Of a stretch of DNA of 64,000 bases, positions 49,081 to 58,559 are shown one piece after another. Source of the DNA: Stutzerimonas nitrititolerans (GTDB taxonomy: Bacteria; Pseudomonadota; Gammaproteobacteria; Pseudomonadales; Pseudomonadaceae); NCBI RefSeq assembly GCF_003696285.1, contig NZ_RFFL01000001.1, positions 372,001-436,000 on the forward strand. The letters are read 5' to 3'. Each line of letters begins with the position of its first letter. Position 1 is the stretch's first letter. The notes beneath the pieces are model-generated. The model ran no database searches, was not told where the DNA came from, and saw only the letters and a program-made list of their open reading frames with translations. Position numbers and translations under genes: made by a program.

Positions 49081-50403
49081 TCAAGGCTGGTAGCGATACA
49101 ACCCCATAGCGCCAGGCAGCGCCCAGACTGTGAAGGCGCCCAGCAATCCCAGGCTGGCGGGCAGGACGAGCCACCAGACCCGCGCCGGCAGCACGGGCAT
49201 CGGCGTGCGCCATTGCACCAGCGTCAGGCTCGCCGCGCAGGCCGAGGCTGCCAGCATCGCGCCGGCGAGCACGTCGCTCGGCCAGTGCACGCCCAGGTAG
49301 ACCCGTGACAGGGCGATCGCTGTAGCCGGCAGGCACGCCAGCAACAGCCAGGTCAGGCGCATGCGCGGTGGCTGCTCGCGTCCGGCCAGTACCCCCAGCG
49401 TCAGGAAGAAGGCGAAGGCTGCCGAACTGTGACCGCTGGGGAAGCTGAAGCTGCTCAGCGGCTCGAGCAGCACGTCAGGACGGCTTCGCGCGAACAGCGC
49501 TTTCAGGGCGCCATTGGCCAGCGCCGTGCCCAGCAGGGTGAGGATGGCGAACAGCGCGGCTTTCCACTGGCGCAGCAGAAGCAGCAACAGGCTCAGCAGG
49601 ACCCCGGCCCACAGTTGGGTATTGAAGTCGCCGACGCGGGTGATGATCACCATCAAGCGGTCGAAGGGCAGGCTGCGCTCCTGCTGGATGACGGCCAGCA
49701 GCCCTTCATCGAACTCGATCAGGTAGGGCCAGCCGAGGAACAGACCGATCAGCAGGGTGAGGCAAAGTCCCGTCGCCAGCGGCGTGACCCAGCGCAGCTG
49801 GCGCAGGCTGCCATGGACGATGAGGCCGATGATTCCGAGCAATGCCACCAGAACGATGGCCGCCTCGCCCCAGAAGCCATCCGGCAGCGGCAGGCGGACG
49901 GCCGCGCCGGTCGTCCAGCCGGGCAGCAGGTAGGCCATGGCCCAGCCGGCTGCGGCGACCAGGCTGACCAGCAGGAAGCGGCCGAAGGGCATGTCGAGCA
50001 TGCCCGCCGTCATCGGCAGCATGGGCCGCAATGGGCCGATGAAACGGCCCACCAGCAGGCTGGCGACGCCATAGCGGTTGACGTACGCCTCCGCGCGGGC
50101 CAGCCACTCGGGGTGGTTGCGCAACCCGCGCAGGCTGCGGATGTTCTGGTGATAGCGGCGCCCCAGCGCGTAGGACAGCAGGTCGCCGGTCAGGCCACCG
50201 ATGAAGCCCAGCAGCAGGGTCTCACCCAGGCCGAGCACGCCGCTGCCGGCCAGCATCGCCAGGGTGAATAGCAGAACGGTGCCCGGTACCAGCAGGCCCA
50301 CCACCGCCAGGCATTCGACGCAGGCGGCGACCAGCAGGATCAGGCCCAGCCATTGGGGATGCTGGGTGAGCCAGTCGATCAGGAATTGGTACCACTGGCC
50401 CAT
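49081..50403 (-). CDS. DedA-PAP2 fusion membrane protein
   Basis: A 440-residue inner-membrane protein joining two families. The N-terminal half (about 1-190) is DedA/SNARE-associated (GLLVPGTVLLFTLAMLAG, GRFIGPLRPMLPMTAGML). The C-terminal half is a PAP2 phosphatase with all three motifs: KALFARSRP (K-x6-RP), FPSGHSS (PSGH) and SRVYLGVHWPSD (SR-x5-H-x3-D). It probably dephosphorylates a polyisoprenyl or phospholipid phosphate while the DedA part flips or binds lipid; DedA proteins include undecaprenyl-phosphate flippases. Start at 50403 follows AAGGAA. Confidence 0.93.
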   Translation of the reverse strand: MGQWYQFLIDWLTQHPQWLGLILLVAACVECLAVVGLLVPGTVLLFTLAMLAGSGVLGLGETLLLGFIGGLTGDLLSYALGRRYHQNIRSLRGLRNHPEWLARAEAYVNRYGVASLLVGRFIGPLRPMLPMTAGMLDMPFGRFLLVSLVAAAGWAMAYLLPGWTTGAAVRLPLPDGFWGEAAIVLVALLGIIGLIVHGSLRQLRWVTPLATGLCLTLLIGLFLGWPYLIEFDEGLLAVIQQERSLPFDRLMVIITRVGDFNTQLWAGVLLSLLLLLLRQWKAALFAILTLLGTALANGALKALFARSRPDVLLEPLSSFSFPSGHSSAAFAFFLTLGVLAGREQPPRMRLTWLLLACLPATAIALSRVYLGVHWPSDVLAGAMLAASACAASLTLVQWRTPMPVLPARVWWLVLPASLGLLGAFTVWALPGAMGLYRYQP

Positions 50404-50474
50404 GCCGCGTTCCTTGGTTGATTGCCGGTTCGACATTATGAGCGTCCGCCGGTTTCCGGTGCAGGTCAAAGGAC

Positions 50475-50567
50475 GACAAAAGCGCTGGAGGCTGGAAGGC
50501 TGGACGAAAAAGCTTGGCTGTGGGTTGGCGTTAGCTCGCACACTCTCCAGCCTCCAGCCTCCAGCCT
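50475..50567. repeat. GCTGGAGGCTGG hairpin repeat, copy 2
   Basis: Nearly the same layout as 44201-44298: AGCGCTGGAGGCTGGAAGGC from 50481, GGCGTTAGCTC in the middle and repeated CCAGCCT at the right end. Here it lies in the divergent gap between the DedA-PAP2 gene and proA, so it is not simply a terminator. Confidence 0.8.
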
Positions 50568-50612
50568 TTAACCATTCGCCCGGGGCCGCTGTGCGTGAAG
50601 GGCCAAGCTGGC

Positions 50613-50618
50613 TATAAT
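50613..50618 (+). promoter_or_regulatory. Possible -10 element of proA
   Basis: TATAAT lies 33 bp upstream of the proA ATG, inside GGCTATAATCTG. No good -35 is present at 16-18 bp. Confidence 0.4.
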
Positions 50619-50651
50619 CTGTCGCTTTCCCTTCCGTCAGGGCAGAAGACC

Positions 50652-51914
50652 ATGACCGAGTCCGTGCACGACTATATGACCCGCCTGGGCCGCGCCGCGC
50701 GCGAGGCTTCGCGGGTGCTTGCCCGCGCCAGTACGGCGCAGAAGAATCGCGCGCTGCAGGCTGCGGCCAGCGCGCTGGATGCGGCCCGCACCGAACTGAG
50801 CGCCGCCAACGAACAGGATCTGGCCTCGGGGCGCAGCAATGGCCTGGACGAGGCCATGCTCGACCGGCTGGCGCTGACCCCTGCGCGCATCGACGACATG
50901 ATCGAAGGGCTGCGCCAGGTCGCCGCACTGCCGGACCCCATCGGCGAGATCCGCGACATGCGCTACCTGCCGTCCGGCATCCAGGTCGGCAAGATGCGCG
51001 TGCCGCTGGGCGTGGTCGGCATCATCTACGAGTCGCGTCCCAACGTGACCATCGACGCCGCCAGCCTGTGCCTGAAGTCGGGCAACGCCACCATCCTGCG
51101 CGGCGGTTCGGAAGCCATCCATTCCAACCAGGCGATTGCCCGCTGCATCCAGTTGGGCCTGGCCGAGGCAGGCTTGCCGGCCGCCGCGGTGCAGGTGGTG
51201 GAGACCACCGATCGCGCCGCCGTAGGCGCGCTGATCGCCATGCCCGAGTTCGTCGACGTGATAGTGCCGCGCGGCGGCAAGGGGCTGATCGAGCGCATCA
51301 GCCGCGAGGCGCGCGTGCCGGTGATCAAGCATCTGGATGGCATCTGTCACGTCTACATCGACGTCGCCGCGGATATCGACAAGGCCGTGCGCATCGCCGA
51401 CAACGCCAAGACCCAGCGCTACGCGCCGTGCAACACCATGGAGACGCTGCTGGTGCACGCCGCTATCGCCGGCAAGGTGCTGCCGCCGCTGGCGGCGATC
51501 TATCGCGAGAAGGGCGTCGAGCTGCGCGGCTGCGGGCAAACCCGCGAGCTGCTCGGTGATGTGCTGGAGGCCAGCGAGGAAGACTGGAGCACCGAATACA
51601 ACGCGCCGATCCTGTCGATCAAGATCGTCGAATCGCTGGATGCCGCCATCGAGCACATCAATCGCTACGGCTCGCAGCACACCGATGCCATCGTCACCGA
51701 GAACTTCACCGATGCGCGGCGCTTCCTCACCGAGGTAGACTCCAGCTCGGTGATGATCAACGCCTCGACACGCTTCGCCGACGGCTTCGAATACGGCCTG
51801 GGCGCCGAGATCGGCATTTCCACGGACAAGCTGCACGCCCGCGGCCCGGTAGGCCTGGAAGGGCTGACCAGCGAGAAGTACGTGGTCTTCGGCGACGGTC
51901 ACGTCCGCACTTGA
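50652..51914 (+). CDS. proA: Gamma-glutamyl phosphate reductase
   Basis: A 420-residue NADPH-dependent enzyme of proline synthesis making glutamate-5-semialdehyde. Marks: [33 protein letters not shown], and the catalytic cysteine in [13 protein letters not shown]. The start at 50652 gives [16 protein letters not shown], the conserved N-terminus. Its stop overlaps the nadD start (TGATG). It leads a long same-strand series through to lipB. Confidence 0.97.
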   Translation: MTESVHDYMTRLGRAAREASRVLARASTAQKNRALQAAASALDAARTELSAANEQDLASGRSNGLDEAMLDRLALTPARIDDMIEGLRQVAALPDPIGEIRDMRYLPSGIQVGKMRVPLGVVGIIYESRPNVTIDAASLCLKSGNATILRGGSEAIHSNQAIARCIQLGLAEAGLPAAAVQVVETTDRAAVGALIAMPEFVDVIVPRGGKGLIERISREARVPVIKHLDGICHVYIDVAADIDKAVRIADNAKTQRYAPCNTMETLLVHAAIAGKVLPPLAAIYREKGVELRGCGQTRELLGDVLEASEEDWSTEYNAPILSIKIVESLDAAIEHINRYGSQHTDAIVTENFTDARRFLTEVDSSSVMINASTRFADGFEYGLGAEIGISTDKLHARGPVGLEGLTSEKYVVFGDGHVRT

Positions 51915-52573
51915 TGACAAGACGCAGCGGCGCCCGACGCATCGGCATCCTCGGCGGCACCTTCGATCCGGTGCACATCGGGCATCTGCGCGGCGCGCTG
52001 GAAGTCACCGAGATGCTCGCGCTGGACGAGCTGCGGCTGGTGCCCAACGCGCGTCCGCCCCATCGCGATACCCCGCACAGCTCATCGCAGGATCGCCTGG
52101 CCATGGTGCGGCTGGCCGTACAGGACGTTCCGCAGCTGAAGGTCGATGCCCGCGAGCTGGAACGCGATCGGCCCTCCTACACCATCGATACGCTCGAATC
52201 GCTGCGAGCCGAGCTGGCGGCGGACGACCAGCTGTTCCTGCTGATGGGCTGGGATGCCTTCTGCGGGTTGCCCGGCTGGCATCGCTGGGAGGAGCTGCTC
52301 GAGCATTGCCATATCCTCGTGCTGCAGCGGCCGGATGCCGGCAGCGAGGCGCCGGAAGCGCTGCGCGACATGCTGGCCGCGCGTAGCGTGGCCGACCCGC
52401 AGGCGCTGGAGGGCAGCTGCGGCCAGATCAGTTTCGTCTGGCAGGCGCCTCTCGGGGTGTCGGCGACACGAATTCGTCAATCCCTTGCCAGTGGCAGATC
52501 GGTCCGTTTCCTGGTGCCCGATGCCGTACTGGCTTATATCAACGCGCACGGGCTGTACCGGGCGTCGAACTGA
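51914..52573 (+). CDS. nadD: Nicotinate-nucleotide adenylyltransferase
   Basis: A 219-residue NAD-synthesis enzyme joining ATP and nicotinate mononucleotide. Nucleotidyltransferase marks: [15 protein letters not shown] (HxGH) at the N-terminus and [22 protein letters not shown] near the C-terminus. ATG at 51914 overlaps the proA stop; a TTG codon one position upstream would add a residue. Followed by rsfS after 15 bp, a very conserved pairing. Confidence 0.96.
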   Translation: MTRRSGARRIGILGGTFDPVHIGHLRGALEVTEMLALDELRLVPNARPPHRDTPHSSSQDRLAMVRLAVQDVPQLKVDARELERDRPSYTIDTLESLRAELAADDQLFLLMGWDAFCGLPGWHRWEELLEHCHILVLQRPDAGSEAPEALRDMLAARSVADPQALEGSCGQISFVWQAPLGVSATRIRQSLASGRSVRFLVPDAVLAYINAHGLYRASN

Positions 52574-52588
52574 GGTTGTTTTCCCGTT

Positions 52589-52948
52589 ATGCAAAATGAA
52601 GCTTTGGTCCAGCTGGTCGTTCATGCCCTGGAAGATCTGAAAGGCACGGACATCCTTTCCATCGATGTACGCGGCAAAACCAGCGTCACCGATTTCATGG
52701 TGATCGCCAGCGGCACCTCCAGCCGCCATGTGAAGGCGCTGGCCGACAACGTACTGGAAAAGGTCAAGGAACAGGGCGTTCGCCCGCTGGGCAGCGAGGG
52801 GCTGGACGGCGGCGAGTGGGCCTTGCTCGACCTGGGCGATGTAGTGGTGCATGTGATGCAGGTGCCGACGCGCCAGTTCTATGATCTGGAACGCCTCTGG
52901 CAGGGCGCCGAGCAGAGTCGCGCGCAGCACGCCGCCGATCAGGAATAG
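52589..52948 (+). CDS. rsfS: Ribosomal silencing factor RsfS
   Basis: A 119-residue RsfS/YbeB/Iojap protein that binds uL14 and blocks subunit joining in starvation. Marks: [36 protein letters not shown] and [20 protein letters not shown]. Placed between nadD and rlmH, as in most gammaproteobacteria, 15 and 9 bp from its neighbours. Confidence 0.97.
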   Translation: MQNEALVQLVVHALEDLKGTDILSIDVRGKTSVTDFMVIASGTSSRHVKALADNVLEKVKEQGVRPLGSEGLDGGEWALLDLGDVVVHVMQVPTRQFYDLERLWQGAEQSRAQHAADQE

Positions 52949-52957
52949 GATGCGGGC

Positions 52958-53425
52958 GTGCGAATCAAGCTGATCGCCGTCGGCTCGAAGATGCCGCGCT
53001 GGGTGGAAGATGGCTGGCAGGAATATGCCAAGCGCCTGCCGCCCGAACTGCCGCTGGAGCTGGTGGAAATCCCGCTCGGCACCCGCGGCAAGAATGCCGA
53101 TGTGACGCGGTTGATCCGCCAGGAGGGCGAGGCCATGCTGGCCAAGGTGCAGCAGGGCGAGCGCATCGTCACCCTGGAGGTCACCGGCCGACCCTGGAGC
53201 ACCGAGCAGTTGGCGAGCGAGCTGGAGCGCTGGCGGTTGGAGGCACGCAACGTGAACCTGATGGTCGGTGGCCCCGAGGGGCTGGCGCCGGAGGTCTGCG
53301 CGCGCAGCGAGCAGCGTTGGTCGCTGTCGCCGCTGACGCTGCCGCATCCGCTGGTGCGCATCCTCGTCGGGGAGCAGATCTATCGAGCCTGGACCCTGCT
53401 GTCCGGCCATCCCTACCATAAGTAG
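52958..53425 (+). CDS. rlmH: 23S rRNA pseudouridine-1915 N3-methyltransferase
   Basis: A 155-residue SPOUT methyltransferase acting on the 70S ribosome. Marks: [20 protein letters not shown] start, [43 protein letters not shown], which holds the knotted SAM site. GTG start at 52958, the only one giving the standard N-terminus. Precedes mrdA by 20 bp. Confidence 0.97.
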   Translation: MRIKLIAVGSKMPRWVEDGWQEYAKRLPPELPLELVEIPLGTRGKNADVTRLIRQEGEAMLAKVQQGERIVTLEVTGRPWSTEQLASELERWRLEARNVNLMVGGPEGLAPEVCARSEQRWSLSPLTLPHPLVRILVGEQIYRAWTLLSGHPYHK

Positions 53426-53445
53426 AACCACCACAAGCCAACACG

Positions 53446-55335
53446 ATGTCGCAACCGATCACCCTCAAGGACCACGAAAAGGATGCCCGCCTGGTTCGCC
53501 GGCGCGTGCTGGTCGGTATCGTCTTCGTCCTGCTGTTGATCGGTGTGCTGATCGCGCGGATGTACTACCTGCAGGTGGTGCAGTACGAGCATCACTCGAC
53601 GCTGTCGGAGAACAATCGTGTCCACGTGCAGCCGATTCCGCCCAATCGCGGGCTGATCTTCGACCGTACCGGCAAGATCATCGCCGACAACCGTCCCAGC
53701 TTCAGCCTGACGGTGACCCGCGAGCGTGCCGGCGACTGGCGGCAGGTGCTCGATGGGGTGGTCGAGGTGCTGGAGCTATCGGCCGAAGAGCGTGAGCTGT
53801 TCGAGAAGCGGGTGCTGCAGGGGCGCCGCCCGTTCGAGCCGGTGCCGATCATGTATGAGCTGTCCGAGGAACAGATCGCCCGTATCGCCGTCAATCAGTT
53901 CCGCCTGCCGGGGGTCGAAGTGGCGGCGCAGCTGGTCCGCCATTACCCGCAGGGCGCGCATTTCGCGCATTCGGTGGGTTATGTGGGGCGTATCAACGAG
54001 GCGGAGCTGAAGAAGGTCGATCCGGTCAACTACAGCGGCACGCACCACATCGGCAAGACCGGCATCGAGAAGTTCTACGAAGACCAGCTGCATGGTCAGG
54101 TGGGCTACGAAGAGGTCGAAACCAATGCCCGCGGCCGCGTGTTGCGGGTGCTCAAGCGGACCGACCCGATACCGGGCAAGGACCTGACCCTGACCCTCGA
54201 CCTGGATCTGCAGGAAGCCGCCGAGGAGGCCCTGGCGGGGCGCCGTGGTGCCATCGTCGCGTTGCAGCCGGCCACCGGCGAGGTGCTGGCGATGGTCAGC
54301 CAGCCGAGCTTCAACCCCAACCTGTTCGTGACCGGCATCAGTTTCAAGGACTACGGCGAACTGCGCGATTCGATCGATCGGCCGCTGTTCAACCGGGTGC
54401 TGCGCGGGCTCTATCCGCCTGGTTCGACCATCAAGCCGATGATGGCCGTGGCCGGTCTCGACGCGGGGGTGATCACGCCGAAGACCAAGGTGTTCGACCC
54501 GGGCTATTTCCAGTTGCCCAACGTCAAGCACAAGTACCGCAACTGGAACCGCGGCGGCGACGGCTCGGTGGACCTCGAACTGGCGATCGCGCGTTCCAAC
54601 GACACCTATTTCTACGATATGGCGCACAAGCTGGGCGTCGATCGCATGCATGACTACATGACGCGCTTCGGCATCGGCCAGCGCGTCTCGCTGGACATGT
54701 TCGAAGAGGCGGCCGGCCTGATGCCGTCGCGGGAGTGGAAGCGTGCGCGCTACCGGCAGGCCTGGTATCCCGGCGAAACGGTGATCCTCGGCATCGGCCA
54801 GGGCTACATGCAGGCCACGCCGCTGCAGCTGGCCCAGGCTACGGCCCTGATGGCGACCCGCGGCAAGTGGATCCGTCCGCATCTGGCCCGGCGTATCGAG
54901 GGCGAACTGCCGGTTGACCCCGAGCCGCTGCCGGACATCGAGCTGCAGGACTCGCGCTACTGGGATTACGCCGTCAACGGCATGGAGCAGGTGATGCATG
55001 GCAGGCGCGGTACGGCGCGCAAGGTCGGTGATACGTCGCTCTACCGCATCGCTGGCAAAAGCGGCACGGCGCAGGTGGTCGCGATCCGGCAGGGCGAGCG
55101 CTACGACAGCGAGGCCCTGGCCGAGCGCCACCGGGACCATGCCTTGTTCGTTGCCTTCGCGCCGGTGGAGAATCCGCAGATCGCGGTCGCGGTGATGGTC
55201 GAAAATGGCGAGTCCGGCTCGGGCGTTGCCGCTCCGGTGGCCAAGCAGGTGATGGATGCCTGGCTGCTCGATGAAAACGGCCAGCTCAAGGCCGAATATG
55301 CGCCAGTGCAGGTCGCGGGAGAGCAACAGCCATGA
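53446..55335 (+). CDS. mrdA: Penicillin-binding protein 2 (elongasome transpeptidase)
   Basis: A 629-residue peptidoglycan DD-transpeptidase of the rod complex. One N-terminal membrane helix (about residues 20-43), a dimerisation/pedestal domain (HVQPIPPNRGLIFDRTGKIIADN), then the transpeptidase with PPGSTIKPMM (SxxK), ARSNDTYFY (SxN) and GKSGTAQVV (KSGT). Overlaps rodA by ATGA. All catalytic residues are present. Confidence 0.97.
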   Translation: MSQPITLKDHEKDARLVRRRVLVGIVFVLLLIGVLIARMYYLQVVQYEHHSTLSENNRVHVQPIPPNRGLIFDRTGKIIADNRPSFSLTVTRERAGDWRQVLDGVVEVLELSAEERELFEKRVLQGRRPFEPVPIMYELSEEQIARIAVNQFRLPGVEVAAQLVRHYPQGAHFAHSVGYVGRINEAELKKVDPVNYSGTHHIGKTGIEKFYEDQLHGQVGYEEVETNARGRVLRVLKRTDPIPGKDLTLTLDLDLQEAAEEALAGRRGAIVALQPATGEVLAMVSQPSFNPNLFVTGISFKDYGELRDSIDRPLFNRVLRGLYPPGSTIKPMMAVAGLDAGVITPKTKVFDPGYFQLPNVKHKYRNWNRGGDGSVDLELAIARSNDTYFYDMAHKLGVDRMHDYMTRFGIGQRVSLDMFEEAAGLMPSREWKRARYRQAWYPGETVILGIGQGYMQATPLQLAQATALMATRGKWIRPHLARRIEGELPVDPEPLPDIELQDSRYWDYAVNGMEQVMHGRRGTARKVGDTSLYRIAGKSGTAQVVAIRQGERYDSEALAERHRDHALFVAFAPVENPQIAVAVMVENGESGSGVAAPVAKQVMDAWLLDENGQLKAEYAPVQVAGEQQP

Positions 55336-56477
55336 GTGCGAACTTCGACCGGACCCTGTCCAACCAGGATGTGCTGCGGCGTCGCGCCAGCCTGCTGCAG
55401 CGGCTGCACATCGATGGGTTGCTGATGCTCCTGCTGCTGGTGTTGGCCGCCGGCAGCCTGTTCATTCTCTACTCGGCCAGCGGCAAGAACTGGGACATGC
55501 TGATCAAACAGAGCACGTCCTTCGGCATCGGCCTGTGCGGCATGCTGGTCATCGCCCAGCTGGAGCCGCGCTTCATGGCGCGCTGGGTACCCCTGGCCTA
55601 CCTGGGGGTGGTAGGGCTGCTGATGGTGGTGGAATTCATGGGGCATACGGCGATGGGCGCCACGCGCTGGATCAACGTCGCCGGCATCATCCGCTTCCAG
55701 CCGTCCGAATTCATGAAGATCATCATGCCCATGACGATCGCCTGGTACCTGTCCGCACGGGTTCTGCCGCCGGGCCTCAAGCACACCCTGATCAGCCTGG
55801 CACTGATCGTCGTGCCCTTCGTGCTGATCCTCAAGCAACCCGACCTGGGCACCGCGCTGCTGGTCATGGCCTCCGGCGCCTTCGTGCTGTTCATCGCCGG
55901 GCTGCGCTGGCGCTGGATTCTCGGCGCGCTGGCAGCGCTGGTGCCGGTGGCCGTGGCGATGTGGTACTTCGTGCTGCATACCTACCAGAAGCAGCGCGTG
56001 CTGACTTTCCTCGACCCGGAAAGCGATCCCCTGGGCACCGGCTGGAACATCATCCAGTCCAAGGCCGCGATCGGTTCGGGCGGGGTATTCGGCAAGGGCT
56101 GGTTGCTGGGCACGCAATCGCACCTGGATTTTTTGCCGGAAAGCCATACGGACTTTATCATTGCCGTGCTGGCCGAAGAGTTCGGGCTGGTCGGCGTCTG
56201 TCTGCTGCTGCTGGTGTACCTGTTGCTGATCGCCCGTGGCCTGGTGATCACGGTGCAGGCGCAGACCTTGTTCGGCAAATTGCTGGCCGGCGCGCTGACC
56301 ATGACGTTTTTTGTTTATGTATTCGTCAATATCGGTATGGTCAGCGGGCTTTTGCCGGTTGTTGGAGTGCCTTTGCCCTTCATCAGCTACGGCGGAACTT
56401 CATTGGTGACCCTGCTGTCAGGGTTCGGGGTTTTGATGTCGATCCACACCCATCGCAAGTGGATCGCACAGGTTTGA
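55332..56477 (+). CDS. rodA: Rod shape-determining SEDS polymerase RodA
   Basis: A 381-residue inner-membrane peptidoglycan glycosyltransferase (SEDS family) partnered with PBP2. About ten helices; marks: ATRWINVAGIIRFQPSEFMKI, LKQPDLGTALLVMASG with the essential aspartate region, SHLDFLPESHTDFIIAVLAEEFG, and GLLPVVGVPLPFISYGGTSLV. Translationally coupled to mrdA and followed at once by mltB. Confidence 0.97.
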   Translation: MSANFDRTLSNQDVLRRRASLLQRLHIDGLLMLLLLVLAAGSLFILYSASGKNWDMLIKQSTSFGIGLCGMLVIAQLEPRFMARWVPLAYLGVVGLLMVVEFMGHTAMGATRWINVAGIIRFQPSEFMKIIMPMTIAWYLSARVLPPGLKHTLISLALIVVPFVLILKQPDLGTALLVMASGAFVLFIAGLRWRWILGALAALVPVAVAMWYFVLHTYQKQRVLTFLDPESDPLGTGWNIIQSKAAIGSGGVFGKGWLLGTQSHLDFLPESHTDFIIAVLAEEFGLVGVCLLLLVYLLLIARGLVITVQAQTLFGKLLAGALTMTFFVYVFVNIGMVSGLLPVVGVPLPFISYGGTSLVTLLSGFGVLMSIHTHRKWIAQV

Positions 56478-56482
56478 TAAGA

Positions 56483-57502
56483 GTGGATTCCTTGATTCGA
56501 TTACGGCTTGGCTGGTTGACGCGCGCGCTCTGCGGAGCGGGTTTTATCGGGATCCTCGTGAATGGCCAGGCGGTATTCGCAGCGGACTACGAAGGCGAGA
56601 AAATCGCCGAGTTCGTGGAGGAGATGAAGCGCGACTATGGTTTCGCCGGCGAACAGGTGGTCGAGCTGCTGAAGCAGGCGGAACGCAAGCAGGTGATCCT
56701 GGATGCCATCTCGCGGCCCGCCGAGCGGGTCAAGCCCTGGAAAGAGTACCGCCCGATCTTCATCACCGATTCACGCATTGCCCAGGGCGTGGATTTCTGG
56801 CGGCAGAACGAGGCGGCGCTGTCGCGTGCCGAAGCCGAGTACGGCGTCCCGGCCGAGGTGATCGTGGCGATCATCGGCGTGGAGACCTTCTATGGCCGCA
56901 ACACCGGCAACTACCGTGTCATCGATGCGCTGGCCACGCTGGGCTTCGATTATCCGCCACGCCAACCGTTCTTCCGCCAGCAGCTGCGGGAGTTCCTCGT
57001 GCTTGCGCGCGAGGAACAGGTCGATCCGCTGACGCTCAAGGGCTCCTACGCCGGTGCCATGGGGCTGCCGCAGTTCATGCCGAGCAGCTTCCGCGCTTAT
57101 GCGGTGGATTTCGACGGCGACGGTCATATCGACATCTGGAACAACCCGGTGGACGCCATCGGCAGCGCCGCCAATTACTTCAAGCAGCACGGTTGGACTG
57201 CTGGCGAGCCCGTCGTGGCGCGTGCGGCGATCAGTGGCGACGCCTATGAGCAAGGGCTGACCGTCGGCCTGGAGCCGGTGATGAATGCTGCGCAGATGCG
57301 CGACCTGGGCTGGCAGAGCGAGGCGCAGATTTCCGACGACACGGCTGTGACGGCGTTTCGCCTGGAAGGCGCGGAGGGCGACGAGTTCTGGCTGGGGCTG
57401 CCCAACTTCTATGTCATCACGCGCTACAACCGCAGCGTGATGTATGCGATGGCCGTCCATCAGCTGTCCGAAGAGCTGGCCCAGGCACGAGGTGAGCAGT
57501 GA
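56483..57502 (+). CDS. mltB: Lytic murein transglycosylase B
   Basis: A 339-residue periplasmic lytic transglycosylase (slt family 3). N-terminal hydrophobic signal with VNGQAVFAADYEG, catalytic glutamate in IIGVETFYGRNTGNYRV, and KGSYAGAMGLPQFMPSSFRAYAVDFDGDGHIDIW. No ATG fits: GTG at 56483 is chosen; TTG at 56474 (overlapping the rodA stop) and TTG at 56492 are alternatives giving nearly the same protein. Overlaps rlpA. Cleaves glycan strands during elongation. Confidence 0.93.
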   Translation: MDSLIRLRLGWLTRALCGAGFIGILVNGQAVFAADYEGEKIAEFVEEMKRDYGFAGEQVVELLKQAERKQVILDAISRPAERVKPWKEYRPIFITDSRIAQGVDFWRQNEAALSRAEAEYGVPAEVIVAIIGVETFYGRNTGNYRVIDALATLGFDYPPRQPFFRQQLREFLVLAREEQVDPLTLKGSYAGAMGLPQFMPSSFRAYAVDFDGDGHIDIWNNPVDAIGSAANYFKQHGWTAGEPVVARAAISGDAYEQGLTVGLEPVMNAAQMRDLGWQSEAQISDDTAVTAFRLEGAEGDEFWLGLPNFYVITRYNRSVMYAMAVHQLSEELAQARGEQ

Positions 57503-58497
57503 TGCGCCGTCTTCCCGGATTGCTCGCCCTGGCCGTGGCTGCCGGGTTGCTTGCCAGTTGTTCGTCGAAGCCGGTACCGCCGGCACAGCAATCCTCCAGC
57601 AGCACTATCAGCGGGCCGAGCGACTACTCGCGCCCCAGCCAGGATGGCGCGCCCTGGTGGGACGTGGACGTTTCGCAGATCCCCGACGCAGTGCCGACGC
57701 CACATTTCGGGCCGGTCAAGGCCAGCCCCTATACGGTGCTGGGCAAGACCTATTACCCCATCGGTGACGGGCGCAACTATCGAGCGACCGGCACGGCATC
57801 CTGGTACGGCACCAAGTTTCATGGCCAGCCCACCGCCAACGGCGAGAAATACGACCTGTACGGCATGAGCGCCGCACACAAGACGTTGCCGCTGCCCAGC
57901 TACGTCAAGGTGACCAACCTCGACAACGGCAAGGCCGTCGTGCTGCGGGTCAACGATCGCGGCCCCTTCTATTCGGATCGAATCATCGATCTGTCCTTCG
58001 CCGCGGCCAAGAAGCTCGGCTATGCCGAAAGCGGCACCGCGCGGGTCAAGGTCGAAGGCATCGATCCGCAGCAGTGGTGGGCCCAGCAGGGGCGCGAAGC
58101 ACCCATGGTGCTGGCGCAGCCGAAGCCGGCGCAGACCGACAAGAAGCTGGCCGAGTCGCTTGCCCAGCCGGTGGAGCAGTACACGCCGCCGCCCTTGCAG
58201 CATGCCGGCGCAACGCTGCCACTGGAGGTCAGGGAGAATGATCGCGCTCTGGATGGTGCGTCCGGTGTGTTCCTGCAGGTCGGCGCGTTCGCCAACCCCG
58301 ATGCGGCGCAACTGCTCAAGGACAAGCTGAGCGGCATGACCGCCGCGCCGGTGTTCATCAGCTCGGTGGTTCATCAGCAGCAGGTTCTGCATCGAGTGCG
58401 GCTGGGGCCGATCGACTCGCTGGACGAGGCGGCTCGGCTGGAGCAGAACGTGCGTCTGGCCAATCTCGGTCAGCCACGACGGGTCAAGGCCGACTGA
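57502..58497 (+). CDS. rlpA: Rare lipoprotein A, septal-ring lytic transglycosylase
   Basis: A 331-residue outer-membrane lipoprotein: lipobox LLASC (about residue 19), double-psi beta-barrel with GTASWYGTKFHGQPTANGEKYDLYGMSAAHKTLPLPSYVKVTN and VNDRGPFYSDRIIDLS, and a C-terminal SPOR domain (about 255-331; VFLQVGAFANPDAAQLLKDKL) that binds denuded glycan at the septum. In P. aeruginosa RlpA cleaves such glycans. A GTG one codon upstream is an alternative start. Confidence 0.96.
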   Translation: MRRLPGLLALAVAAGLLASCSSKPVPPAQQSSSSTISGPSDYSRPSQDGAPWWDVDVSQIPDAVPTPHFGPVKASPYTVLGKTYYPIGDGRNYRATGTASWYGTKFHGQPTANGEKYDLYGMSAAHKTLPLPSYVKVTNLDNGKAVVLRVNDRGPFYSDRIIDLSFAAAKKLGYAESGTARVKVEGIDPQQWWAQQGREAPMVLAQPKPAQTDKKLAESLAQPVEQYTPPPLQHAGATLPLEVRENDRALDGASGVFLQVGAFANPDAAQLLKDKLSGMTAAPVFISSVVHQQQVLHRVRLGPIDSLDEAARLEQNVRLANLGQPRRVKAD

Positions 58498-58559
58498 AGC
58501 GCTCGTTCGTCGAAAGGCTTCGTAGCGAAGTTTCATCCAACCAATTTTCAGAGAGAGAA

